DNA from: Flammeovirgaceae bacterium
GTDB taxonomy: Bacteria; Bacteroidota; Bacteroidia; Cytophagales; Cyclobacteriaceae
Reading direction: 5' to 3'
Length of the DNA stretch: 64,000 nt
Assembly: GCA_021298355.1 (NCBI GenBank)
Contig: JAJTEH010000005.1
Coordinates: 1 to 64,000, forward strand
Both the position numbers and the translations under genes were made by a program. Below the pieces are notes generated by a model that saw only the letters and a list, made by a program, of their open reading frames with translations, was not told where the DNA came from and did no database searches. Numbering within the stretch: position 1 is the first letter of the stretch; every line of letters begins with the position of its first letter. Positions 1-8,849 of the stretch are shown here, one piece after another.

Positions 1-99
1 ATTAAAAACAATCAAAAATGGAGAAAAACATCAGGTATTCCCAATGGGAATACTGGCTCCAATTCAATCACTTGATAATCAATCACATTTTGTCTTAGC

Positions 100-509
100 T
101 TGACGGCTATGCTCCAAAGGAGGGGAATTAATAGGTACATCTTCGGGCACTTCTCCAAAGGAGTGAGATTTATAAGCATAACTTCTAATACTTGTCTAGA
201 GGAGGTGAATTAACAAGTACACCTTCGGGCACTTCTCCAAAGGAAGGGAATTTATTAGCATAATTTCGGGCACTTCTCCAAAGGAAGGGAATTTATTAGC
301 ATAACTTCTAATACTTGTCTAAAGGAGGTGAATTAATAAGTACACATTCTGGCACTTCTCCAAAGGAAGAGAATTTATAAGCATACCTTCGGGCACTCCT
401 CAAAAGAAAAGAAATGAATAAACATAATTTTAGGTTTTTCTCTAACGAAAAGAAAGTAATAAACTTAACTTCGGTCGCCTCTACAAAGTAGGATAAGTGA
501 AAAACTTTT
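100..509. repeat. Tandem array, exact 41-base period, about 10 units
   Basis: Units begin at 100, 141, 182, 223, 264, 305, 346, 387, 428 and 469, each exactly 41 bases. Most share a core close to CTTCTCCAAAGGAAG followed by an AT-rich tail ending in ATAA or ACAC. Units at 182 and 305 form a second subtype (CTTCTAATACTTGTCT...) and alternate with the first, which suggests that a two-unit block was once duplicated. The three units from 387 onward are the most diverged. The period is not a multiple of three and all frames contain stops, so the array is not coding. The core can form a short CTCC/GGAG hairpin. Bases 1-99 and 510-673 on either side show no gene. Confidence 0.85.
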
Positions 510-673
510 AGTTAACTATTCATGTGTATAGGATAAACACAAAGGAATTTTAGAAATAATCTAATTGAATAAGACTTAAGCAAACTATACCCATAACTTT
601 TTACAGATAGAAGTTGTAAAAAATCTTTTACCGAATAAACAGGTAAGGTAACTGAATTACTAAGAGTAAAGGG

Positions 674-1750
674 TTACTTCTTAAGTTCGCCCAATGCCGG
701 TAAAGCCTGATTTTGAAAATTGAAAAGTGCTTGGTTTTCCCAAGGCGATGCATTGTTGGCCTGGTTTCCTTTCCAGGCAATTAATTCTGCGCCCCAATAG
801 CACAATCCCTTTCCGTTGGGTATTTCTTCCATCATGTTGCGAACGGATTGTATAAAGGTACGTTGTCCGTCTGTACTTGCTGGGAAATCAGGTAAGATAA
901 GTTGATCTTCTCCACCTACTATGTTGTTGGTCCAGTCGTTCCACCCTAACGTAAAAGGATACGCTGTTTCTGCTAGTAAAATTTCTTTGTTATGTGTAGT
1001 GGCTAAGGCAGTTAATTCACTTTTTAGGGTATTTAAAGATTTACCATGCTAGATGGGGTAATAGGAGATACCAATCATATCATAATCCAACGGTGCAACC
1101 TGATTAAAAAACCATGTTGCACCATCGATACCGGCATAGTGAATGATTATTTTCGCCTTAGGTGTTTCTTTTCTTACTACGTCTATGGCAGAAGTCATCA
1201 GAGCAATAAATTTTGTGTATTGTTGGGTAATGTGCCCGTGCGGATGTAAAAAGCCCGGATTGATTTCATTTCCTATTTGTATGTAATCCGGTTTTATTTC
1301 TGTAACAATGCGTAACGTGTAGTCCGATACTTCTTTTTGTAAAGATTGAAAATCTAAATTTTGCCAGGCTGCTGGTGTAATTTGATGAGCTGGATCTGCC
1401 CATGTGTCGGAGTAATGTACAGTAAGCCAGATTTTAAAACCCATACTGCGCAATTTTGTAGCAAAGTTTTTTACTTCATCGAAACCCGAATGTTCTGTTG
1501 CAGGATTAACCCAAATGCGCAAGCGAATGGTGTTTACACCGCTTACTTTCAGGATTTGTAAAAAATCTTTTGGAATACCTGCCTGATCAAAGAAAGTGAT
1601 TTGATTTTTTTCTATTTCCGGAAAACTCGAAACGTCTACACCCGAAATAAAATCAAGATCGCCTGATGGGGTAAAAGTTGTTTCATCTTGTTGGCACGAA
1701 AGGGTTAAGGCTAACAATAAAAACAGCATCATCAATCCCGAAGTTTTCAT
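674..1750 (-). pseudogene. GH53 endo-beta-1,4-galactanase lipoprotein, broken by one in-frame TAG
   Basis: The reading frame encodes a glycoside hydrolase family 53 protein (arabinogalactan endo-beta-1,4-galactanase, which cuts pectic galactan side chains). It has an N-terminal lipoprotein signal (LTLSC near residue 19). The acid/base glutamate lies in IGNEINPG (about residue 162) and the nucleophile in LLAETAYPF in the second half. Translation stops at a TAG at 1049-1051 (codon 234). In the family this position is the Trp of SYYPxWHG, and the sequence reads YYPI-stop-HGK. After the stop the same frame stays open and GH53-like to a TAA at 674-676, which would give 358 residues. A single TGG-to-TAG change therefore explains the break. 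Recent loss of function or a sequencing error are both possible. No other carbohydrate-utilisation gene is adjacent. Confidence 0.85.
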
Positions 1751-1856
1751 AAGGTAAATTCTAAAGGTATGGGGTTACGTTACACTTTGCTAGTGTGTTG
1801 TAAGGTAAGCAAATAGTTAGCTTATATCACTACGAAAATAACAAGAAGATACATAC

Positions 1857-2246
1857 TTAATCCATACTATCCCTGGTATTTTTCTGCACAGCTATTGCAC
1901 CAAACAGAGCCAAAAGAAAAGAGAATGCGTAAAAACCTTTTTCGCTTGGCAAGATGGTAGCATTCCATAATCCGATAATCAATAGCACAATGGCCAAAAG
2001 GGTTGCAAACCAACAAATGCCTTAGTACAAGTCGGTTACTTTAATATTTTCGAGTCTGTCGCGAACGGCTTTTTGTAGAGATACAACCGCAAACAGACCG
2101 AACATCAGTACAGTAAAATAATACCCTTTTTCATTTAGCAACATTTCTGCGCGCCAAAGGCCAATTAAATAGCCGATCATACCACTGCCCAGGGCGATCC
2201 ACGATGCGGCAATAAAAGCTTGAGATGGTTTTTGTTGCATGCTCAT
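1857..2246 (-). pseudogene. YiaA/YiaB-family inner membrane protein, broken by one in-frame TAA
   Basis: The frame encodes a small membrane protein of the YiaA/YiaB family: two similar halves, each with paired transmembrane segments and the signature LWxAEMxLNEKGYYF / LWNATxLPSEKGFY followed by VQKxxRD. Codon 75 (2022-2024) is TAA. It follows VTDLY and precedes GICWF, where family members have a second Tyr (YYGxSW), so a Tyr codon changed to TAA is the simplest cause. The second half continues in frame to a TAA at 1857-1859 and would complete a 129-residue protein. The function of the family is not known. The truncated 74-residue first half could still be made as a two-helix membrane peptide. 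Confidence 0.75.
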
Positions 2247-2395
2247 AAGTTTACTTTTTTATAGTTTCAATTGTTCTTTATCGAAGTAACGATTTTTTTT
2301 CTTTTTTATTGATATAGAATGGAGTATAGTTTTATTGCGTAAGTAACGCAGTTTGTTCTGTATACGTAGATATTCACATTAACTTTTTTCTTAAT

Positions 2396-3505
2396 CTAAT
2401 CATCATCATTTTCCTCAGCATCTTTTTCATAAAGGTGTAGAACATCATATCCTGAAATTTGCGGAATAGGGCAAAGATCAACATCTAATGTACAACTAAT
2501 CAATTCCTCAGTTTTAATTGCTTCCTCAAGTTTCACAAAAAGTGCGTCTAACGAATTTTTTAATGCTAACATCTTTTGTTTTTTAGTACCACGGTATACA
2601 CTTATGTTGTTATCGGAATATCTTCTTGTATACCATGTTACGTAAACAGGTAGTTTAAAAATGTCAGGATCTCTAAACTCTAACAAAAAGCGTTTGTACG
2701 TTATTTTGGATGATAATTTTTTATTATTAGTAGGTGGACTTTCTAAATCTGTAGCAATAATTTTGGCTTTAAGTGTAGCGCCTGGGTGCACTTCGGGTGG
2801 CAACAATAACACAGGTTCGCCTCCGTGTTTCATGTTTCTAGAATTTGCCCACAATACAGTTAAACCAATAGGATACATTAAAAAGAAGTGAGCAAGGATA
2901 AAAAGCAAAGGATCAATTTTCGTATGTAACGTTGCAGACTTTACGTGGGCAAAGTGTTCTAACATTTCGTTTATACAAGCTAAGCTAAAACCAAGCATAA
3001 TTATTTGAACAAAACTCATTACTATATTATTACCTAATCGAAAATTTTCGGAATTGATAAGCCCACCTTTTGAATTTATCAAAAAGTACGATCGGGTATA
3101 TAGTTTGTTAAATGAAATATTGGGATCTTTTAATTTACTGTAATACCTTGGTGCAAACTGAACTGTAAAAGTAGAATCATTTTCGCTCACTATAAATTCT
3201 CCCTCACTCAGTTTATCGCCCAGAAAAATATACGACTGTATTTTTCCTACGATAGCCAAATAAATTGTGTGTACATGCATACTGCAGAATCCGATCCAAC
3301 ATAATGTTGTAAGAACCCAAAAGAATAAAATGAGGCCCCACATATTGCCATCGCCTAACCATGTCCAGAAAATTTCTAAACAACTTTTTCGAAATGCATC
3401 CTGCGATAATTTTTCGAACAGAAGTAAATAGCTTATTAAGAAAACAAATGGAATTATTCCATTTAGCATGTATTTTTTTCGTTCTTCATTCTCAATGTTT
3501 TTCAT
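2396..3505 (-). CDS. Unrecognised membrane protein with acidic C-terminus (369 aa)
   Basis: I do not recognise this family. Two hydrophobic segments lie near residues 14-31 and 55-80, followed by a soluble stretch, two more near residues 160-180 and 200-225, and a C-terminal soluble domain of about 140 residues rich in Lys, Asp and Glu. The last residues are DAEENDDD. It starts at an ATG 38 bases after the stop of the next upstream gene (3544-4536, same strand), so the two are probably co-transcribed. That gene also has N-terminal membrane helices and an acidic tail, so the products may act together, but nothing in the sequence gives a function. Both lie between broken genes. Confidence 0.6.
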   Translation of the reverse strand: MKNIENEERKKYMLNGIIPFVFLISYLLLFEKLSQDAFRKSCLEIFWTWLGDGNMWGLILFFWVLTTLCWIGFCSMHVHTIYLAIVGKIQSYIFLGDKLSEGEFIVSENDSTFTVQFAPRYYSKLKDPNISFNKLYTRSYFLINSKGGLINSENFRLGNNIVMSFVQIIMLGFSLACINEMLEHFAHVKSATLHTKIDPLLFILAHFFLMYPIGLTVLWANSRNMKHGGEPVLLLPPEVHPGATLKAKIIATDLESPPTNNKKLSSKITYKRFLLEFRDPDIFKLPVYVTWYTRRYSDNNISVYRGTKKQKMLALKNSLDALFVKLEEAIKTEELISCTLDVDLCPIPQISGYDVLHLYEKDAEENDDD

Positions 3506-3543
3506 ATTCTTAAAAATGTATATGGCACGGTTTGTTATAAATT

Positions 3544-4536
3544 TTATTCAGCATCTTCTACACTACTTTCGCTAACATCTTCATTATCCTCTTCCGCCTT
3601 ATCTTCTAATTCCTTGGCTGTAGCATTTGCAATCGCCTTCTTTATGCTCAGCGTAATTCTATCAGCGTAATTAAAATCTTTTATCTTATCAACGTATATC
3701 AAATAAGTGGTGCTTAACTCTTCTAGTCTATAATTTTTGCCTGCGAAAATGTGAGATAGACATTCGTTTTCTATTGCGTTAAAAAAAACCTCAATGTGCG
3801 ATTGCATAATAACATCATCTTTTGCAAGCTCAATCCACCAAAACATAAATTCTTTCTTTAAAGAAACTTGCAAAGCTGCATCTCCATTTCCGTTAAGTAT
3901 GTAATACGAAGTGTTTTCATACTCTTCTGTTTGGAATTCAATTCTCTCTTTTTGTATTCTAGTATATGCACTCCATGCCGAGAAAGTGGCATTTCTGAAG
4001 GATGTGTTAGTGTAAATATTTTTATCTATTGCGTTAAGGGTGCTGTAAAAATAACAGTTCAATCCTTCCATAATTACTTTTGGATCGGGGTATCTTTTAT
4101 AGATCCTTTCCCACTCAGTATAATCTTTAACATTTTCGGCCCACGTGTATAAAGAAATAGTTTCGTAAGAGATGATCGATTGGGCCAACAAGTAATTTTC
4201 TAACTTTTTCTTAAATGAAAATTCAAAATAAAGGTTGATAAGTATAACTACAACAAAGCAAAGAGTAACAACCTTTGACGGAATCAGTTTTAAAGGAATG
4301 AAAATGATGATTAGCGTAAAGGCAACACCAACCTTTATGATAATTTCGTCATCTAGCATGTGGATGAAGTGGAAGAAACTAAAGGTTAATACTGCCAATA
4401 GCGTTATGGTTAGTACTGCTTGCAAACCATGAATTTTATGAATTACAATGGCGCGTATAAATCCAACAAAATAAGATATGATTAAAATGAATAAATAGAA
4501 AATAAGACCAGATATGTCGCCAACAGGATTTAACAT
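3544..4536 (-). CDS. Unrecognised four-helix membrane protein with acidic tail (330 aa)
   Basis: The family is not recognised. Four transmembrane segments occupy roughly the first 105 residues (near 8-30, 37-58, 65-85 and 89-104). A predicted cytoplasmic helical domain follows, with aromatic-rich stretches such as YTEWERIYKRYPD near residue 140. The tail, about 25 residues ending SSVEDAE, is strongly acidic. It is the first gene of an apparent two-gene operon with the membrane protein at 2396-3505. No signal peptide, catalytic motif or ligand-binding signature is visible. The intact frame in an otherwise decaying region argues that it is still under selection. Confidence 0.6.
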   Translation of the reverse strand: MLNPVGDISGLIFYLFILIISYFVGFIRAIVIHKIHGLQAVLTITLLAVLTFSFFHFIHMLDDEIIIKVGVAFTLIIIFIPLKLIPSKVVTLCFVVVILINLYFEFSFKKKLENYLLAQSIISYETISLYTWAENVKDYTEWERIYKRYPDPKVIMEGLNCYFYSTLNAIDKNIYTNTSFRNATFSAWSAYTRIQKERIEFQTEEYENTSYYILNGNGDAALQVSLKKEFMFWWIELAKDDVIMQSHIEVFFNAIENECLSHIFAGKNYRLEELSTTYLIYVDKIKDFNYADRITLSIKKAIANATAKELEDKAEEDNEDVSESSVEDAE

Positions 4537-5281
4537 ACTTGTGAAAGGTTAAGTGTATATGATAGGTCCATACTAATTTGTGCTAAGAGGTTTTCGTAAA
4601 CTATCTGATTACTTAATTCTAATTTTTGCTTTTATAAATAATGATGATCTTATAAAATTAGTAGTGAATAGGTATAGTTTATCCGAGCAGAAACAGTGTT
4701 TATTTAACTACCAGATTGGCTGGATGAAATTCTGGAATGAGTTATTTTACAACGTTTATGTTTATAGCTAAAACCACTGGTTTTTACTATCGGGTAATTT
4801 TCATTTCTATATTCTGATTTTAGCGAAATCAGATTTTATAAGTAAAGTGAATAAAAAAAATTACTGTAAAATAGCTACGCAGATACTAAAATAACTCCTG
4901 CTTTTTTTATTAGAATATAGTACTACCAAAATCTATTTTGTTACTGATCTGAGCACGTAATTTCTATATTAGTAAAAATGCATATAGCTATACGTTGTTT
5001 ATCGTATTCGAAAGTATCTATTTTAGTAGTACTTGTAAAACCTGAAATGTAAAATTGTTATTCCACCGGATAGTTCAGGGATATTACATTATAAAAGTAA
5101 GGATAGCCCCGTTTATCGCTTTCGGCACGTAGCGGATTTTAATTATCATCGTATTTCTATGTTTGTAAACGTTTATTATGAAAAAAAATTCGCCACATTG
5201 TTATAAAAATCGTAAGAGTAAGAGTTGTTGCCACTAATGCGGCTGCCAACGCTAATTTATTCTATACGTTTATTATCATTA
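4537..5281. other. Gene-poor AT-rich stretch with a possible coding relic
   Basis: No convincing gene is present. On the minus strand, 4941-5261 reads in one frame as protein-like sequence: a hydrophobic segment beginning LALAAALVATTLTLT, then SDKRGYPYFYNV and TKIDTFEYDKQ. Only three stops interrupt about 104 codons, fewer than expected by chance in DNA this AT-rich. It may be the remains of a gene, but no family is recognised. A 63-codon plus-strand frame at 4580-4771 has no coding character that I can see. Confidence 0.3.
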
Positions 5282-5786
5282 TTAATAAGTAAATTCATAT
5301 ATGTGCTTGTATGGCAAATCTCCACCAAATCTATTGCTCCATTTTTTAATTTTTAGTATTTTCTGTTCTTTCACGTTTTGTATAAACGGTATCTTTAAAA
5401 AATTTTCCCTATTACAGAACCATACATGCTTCCGTATGGAAAACCGGTTACAACTGGCCTATTAAAAAAATGATTGTATTCAGTATATAGTCGGGGGTTG
5501 TTATGAAAAATATCCCACAAACAAACGGCAGAGTCTAACTGAATTTTGAACTAGAAAACAGAGTGCTATCATGCAGGTATTTTTGATCTTTTAAATTTGC
5601 TTTTTTTACAATGTTTTTAATCTCGGCACCATCGTATGAAATCGAAATAATTATACTATCTGTTTGACTAATTGTTATAACAAAAAAGGTGGTGTATTCA
5701 ATGGGTGCTTTTATTGTGGCAATTTTTTTTGAACATCCGTTTAGAATTACAAGAGAAAGCAAAACAACGAGAAGTTTATTTCGCAT
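5282..5786 (-). pseudogene. Small lipoprotein gene with two frameshifts
   Basis: The first 83 codons (5535-5786) start with a lipoprotein signal peptide (VILNGCSKK) and end abruptly after STLFSSSKFS. Adding one base near an AAAA run at about 5547 continues into a protein-like frame (DSAVCLWDIF ... GFPYGSMYGSVIGKIF) that stops inside a run of six T. Adding one base there continues again (LKIPFIQNVKEQK ... LPYKHIYEFTY) to a TAA at 5282-5284. With both corrections the product would be about 168 residues. The family is not recognised. Both lesions are one-base losses in homopolymers, so they may be true mutations or sequencing errors. The adjoining 5787-6083 holds no gene. Confidence 0.5.
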
Positions 5787-6083
5787 GTTGGTTATAAAAG
5801 AATATTAAATTAGTAAGTTTTTAGAAAACGTTATGTAGTTGTTTAATGAAAACAGTCATAAGAAATTCCCTTCCGTCCGACAGCAATTATATTTTGGCAG
5901 AAAGATATCAGGTCTTTTATCATTTGTATATTTTTTTGTATTTCAGCCCCAAAGCAACTCTTTAGCAATCAGTTATATAAGCAAAGTTTAAAATTCTTTC
6001 TCTATGATTATATATGTTTTAAAAGAAAGTTTAATTTTGATTAAATGATTATAAATCGTTGGCAGTATTAAATAATTTATAAA

Positions 6084-6650
6084 ATGGATTTTTTCGACAA
6101 CATGGATTCCCTACTGCAAACCTTTTGGTTTGTGGCCATTCCTACCAGTTTAGTTTTTATTATTCAAACAATAATGACTTTTGCAGGTGTAGATTCTTCT
6201 GATGGTTTACATGCCGATTTCGATGGCGATCTTTCTGATGGCGATTCTGAGTTTCAACTTTTTTCGCTCAGAAATCTTATTAATTTTTTATTGGGTTTTA
6301 GTTGGACAGGCATTTCTTTTTATTCAACTATTTCTAACATAATTTTACTCATTGTTATTTCAATTTCGGTTGGCTGCCTTTTTGTTTATCTTTTCTTTGT
6401 AATTATCAGCCAAGTGCAAAAATTGGCCGAAGACAACAGCTTTAAAATAGAAAACACGATAGATAAAACCGCAGAAGTATACCTGACAATACCCGAAAAT
6501 AAATTGGGGAAAGGCAAAGTTTTAATTAGCGTAAATGGTTCTGTTCATGAGCTAGAGGCCATGACAGAAAATGAAAAAATCCCGACAGGTGCAATGGTAA
6601 AAGTTGTACGCATCGAATCATCCAGTATATTAATTGTAGCATCTATTTAA
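6084..6650 (+). CDS. NfeD/YqiJ-like membrane protein
   Basis: This 188-residue protein has hydrophobic segments near residues 14-33, 64-78 and 83-108, and an acidic Asp-rich loop (DFDGDLSDGDSE) between the first two. The C-terminal domain of about 65 residues (beginning near NTIDKTAEVYLT and ending GAMVKVVRIESSSILIV) resembles the OB-fold soluble domain of NfeD and YqiJ proteins. It ends nine bases before the flotillin gene. NfeD-type proteins are typically encoded beside flotillins and are thought to work with them in organising membrane microdomains. The assignment rests on topology, the C-terminal pattern and this pairing. The exact subfamily (YqiJ rather than a short NfeD) is inferred. 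Confidence 0.75.
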   Translation: MDFFDNMDSLLQTFWFVAIPTSLVFIIQTIMTFAGVDSSDGLHADFDGDLSDGDSEFQLFSLRNLINFLLGFSWTGISFYSTISNIILLIVISISVGCLFVYLFFVIISQVQKLAEDNSFKIENTIDKTAEVYLTIPENKLGKGKVLISVNGSVHELEAMTENEKIPTGAMVKVVRIESSSILIVASI

Positions 6651-6659
6651 TTATTAAAC

Positions 6660-8168
6660 ATGACACCCGTAGTAATTGTAATCGTAGCAGCGCTTGTACT
6701 TTTTGTAACGCTAACAGCTTTAATTTCCAGATATAAAAGATGTCCGTCCGATAAAATCTTGGTTATATATGGGCGAACAGGCGGAACATCCGCAAAATGT
6801 GTGCATGGTGGAGGTGCATTTATTTGGCCGGTTATTCAAGACTATGCATACCTCGATTTAAAACCATTATCGATCGAAGCCAATTTAACCAATGCGCTAA
6901 GCAGACAAAATATTCGTGTAGATGTACCATGTCGTTTCACCATTGCTATTTCTACCGAAACCGATAGTATGAACACTGCTGCCGAGCGTTTACTTGGTTT
7001 AACATCAGAACAAATTCAAGAATTAGCTAAGGATATTTTATTCGGACAACTTCGATTGGTTATCGCAACCATGACCATCGAGGAAATAAATTCTGATCGC
7101 GATAAGTTTCTTGATAATATTTCGAAGAATATTGATAGTGAATTAAAAAAAATCGGTTTAAAACTGATTAACGTTAACGTTACAGATATAAAAGATGAAT
7201 CGGGTTATATAGAAGCATTAGGTAAAGAAGCAGCAGCTAAAGCCATAAACGAGGCAAAAATAAGAGTTGCAGAACAAGAGAAAATTGGTGAAACCGGTAA
7301 AGCAATGGCCGATCGTGAAAAAGACACGCAGATTGCAGAAACACACCGCGATAGAGATGTAAAAATAGCCATCACTCAAAAAGATAAAGAAATAAGTATT
7401 GCCACTGCCGTTAAAGATGAAACCATTGGTAAGGCAGAAGCTCAGCGCGATACACGCGTAAAAACCTCAGAAGCAAATGCCATAGCGATACAAGGCGAAA
7501 ACGAAGCTAAGATTTCTATCGCCCAATCCGAAGCTAACAGAAGAGAAAAAGAGGCCGAGGCGTTGCGCATTGCTTTAGCTTCTGAAAAAGTGCAACAAGC
7601 AAAAGCGTTAGAGGAATCGTATCTGGCAGAACAAAAAGCTGAAGCAGCACGCTCTGAAAGAGAACGTTCAACGCAAATTGCAAATATTGTTGTACCAGCA
7701 GAAATAGCGAAACAACGTGCCATTATAGAAGCACAGGCTGCCGCTGAAACCATAAGAGAAAATGCAAAGGGGGAGGCGGATGCCATCTACGCCAAAATGG
7801 AAGCCGAAGCAAAAGGTTTATTCGAAATATTAACCAAGCAAGCTGAAGGATATAAAGAAGTAGTAGCAGCTGCGGGTGGCGATCCTAACAAAGCTTTTCA
7901 GTTATTATTAATTGAAAAATTGCCAGAGTTAGTAAAAACACAAGTTGAGGCTGTAAAAAATATTAAGATAGATAAAATCACAGTTTGGGATTCAGCTAAC
8001 TCTGCTGATAACGGAAATTCTTCAACAGCTAATTTTGTTTCAGGGATGATGAAAACCGTTCCACCATTAAACGACTTGTTCAACATGGCTGGTCTTAATT
8101 TACCATCTTATTTAAAAGGAGAAGATGTTGGAGCAAAAGGAAAGACTACCGAAGAAAAAAAGGACTAA
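6660..8168 (+). CDS. Flotillin-family protein (YqiK-like)
   Basis: This 502-residue protein has an N-terminal membrane anchor (residues 1-22) and an SPFH/PHB domain over roughly residues 25-190 (from SDKILVIYGRTGG to DESGYIEALGKEAAA). A long Ala/Glu/Lys-rich coiled coil runs to about residue 390, with repeated AEAKA-type motifs, then a short C-terminal domain. This is the architecture of flotillins, which oligomerise at the membrane and mark ordered lipid domains. The upstream NfeD-like gene is its expected partner. The C-terminal GNSSTANFVSGMM segment is low in complexity, and the last 15 residues are highly charged. The coding sequence is intact and full length. Confidence 0.88.
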   Translation: MTPVVIVIVAALVLFVTLTALISRYKRCPSDKILVIYGRTGGTSAKCVHGGGAFIWPVIQDYAYLDLKPLSIEANLTNALSRQNIRVDVPCRFTIAISTETDSMNTAAERLLGLTSEQIQELAKDILFGQLRLVIATMTIEEINSDRDKFLDNISKNIDSELKKIGLKLINVNVTDIKDESGYIEALGKEAAAKAINEAKIRVAEQEKIGETGKAMADREKDTQIAETHRDRDVKIAITQKDKEISIATAVKDETIGKAEAQRDTRVKTSEANAIAIQGENEAKISIAQSEANRREKEAEALRIALASEKVQQAKALEESYLAEQKAEAARSERERSTQIANIVVPAEIAKQRAIIEAQAAAETIRENAKGEADAIYAKMEAEAKGLFEILTKQAEGYKEVVAAAGGDPNKAFQLLLIEKLPELVKTQVEAVKNIKIDKITVWDSANSADNGNSSTANFVSGMMKTVPPLNDLFNMAGLNLPSYLKGEDVGAKGKTTEEKKD

Positions 8169-8282
8169 TCCATTAGTATTTTTTCTGTTGTAGGTATTTT
8201 TCTCTTTGTGATAGCCAAGTGGTTAACAACAAGAATCAGGTAAAGGGTTGTTTAAATTTCACTTGCGCATGCTGTACTAATT

Positions 8283-8849
8283 TTGTTTCTTACCAGTATC
8301 AAAAATACTGTAATCATCTCCGAACCTACCCTTATTATTCGTTTGCAAAGTGGCGAGCAGCAAGCATTAGCTTACCTATACGATAACTACAGCGCTGCCT
8401 TGTTTGGTGTTATTTTCAGAATTGTAAATGAAAAAAATGCTGCGCAAGAAGTATTGCAAGATGTGTTCCTCAAAATCTGGACGCGGATTGCGTCTTACGA
8501 TTCTCAAAAAGGAAAACTTTTTACATGGATGCTAAACATCGCCCGAAACGCAGCTATTGATAAAGTTCGATCAGCAGAATTTTCGAAACAAAAGAAAACC
8601 AAAGACATATCGGATTTCGTACCTACAGTAGAAAGTAATGAAGTTATTAGCCAATCGAACGATGGCATTGGCTTACAAAACGTTTTACAACAATTACCAC
8701 CCGAACAACAAATAATCATTGAGTATTTATATTTTAAAGGCTACACCCAATCCGAACTGGCAGATGAAAAAAATATTCCGCTGGGCACAGTTAAAACCAG
8801 GTTGCGTATGGCCATGCAAACCCTTCAATCTATAGCACATAAAATTTGA
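8283..8849 (+). CDS. ECF RNA polymerase sigma factor (SigK-type)
   Basis: This sigma-70 family factor of the extracytoplasmic-function group has region 2 over about residues 28-95 (YLYDNYSAALFGVIFRI, AQEVLQDVFLKIW, FTWMLNIARNAAIDKVR). Region 4 spans about residues 130-185 (LQQLPPEQQIIIEYLYFKG, helix-turn-helix around GYTQSELADEKNIPLGTVKTR). Its gene overlaps the following anti-sigma gene by four bases (TTGA). The start is uncertain: the frame opens at a TTG (8283-8285) and there is no ATG before the conserved region. The TTG lies inside TAATTTTG (8278-8285), which matches the Bacteroidota -7 element. If that element is used, translation must begin further in or the match is fortuitous. Confidence 0.88.
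   Translation: MFLTSIKNTVIISEPTLIIRLQSGEQQALAYLYDNYSAALFGVIFRIVNEKNAAQEVLQDVFLKIWTRIASYDSQKGKLFTWMLNIARNAAIDKVRSAEFSKQKKTKDISDFVPTVESNEVISQSNDGIGLQNVLQQLPPEQQIIIEYLYFKGYTQSELADEKNIPLGTVKTRLRMAMQTLQSIAHKI

Noticed and set aside
100-509. CRISPR array
   Set aside because: The period of 41 leaves no room for repeat plus unique spacer, and the whole unit is repeated, including the part where spacers would be.
4580-4771. 63-codon plus-strand frame
   Set aside because: No domain or clear start signal; it lies in AT-rich DNA where such frames are expected by chance.
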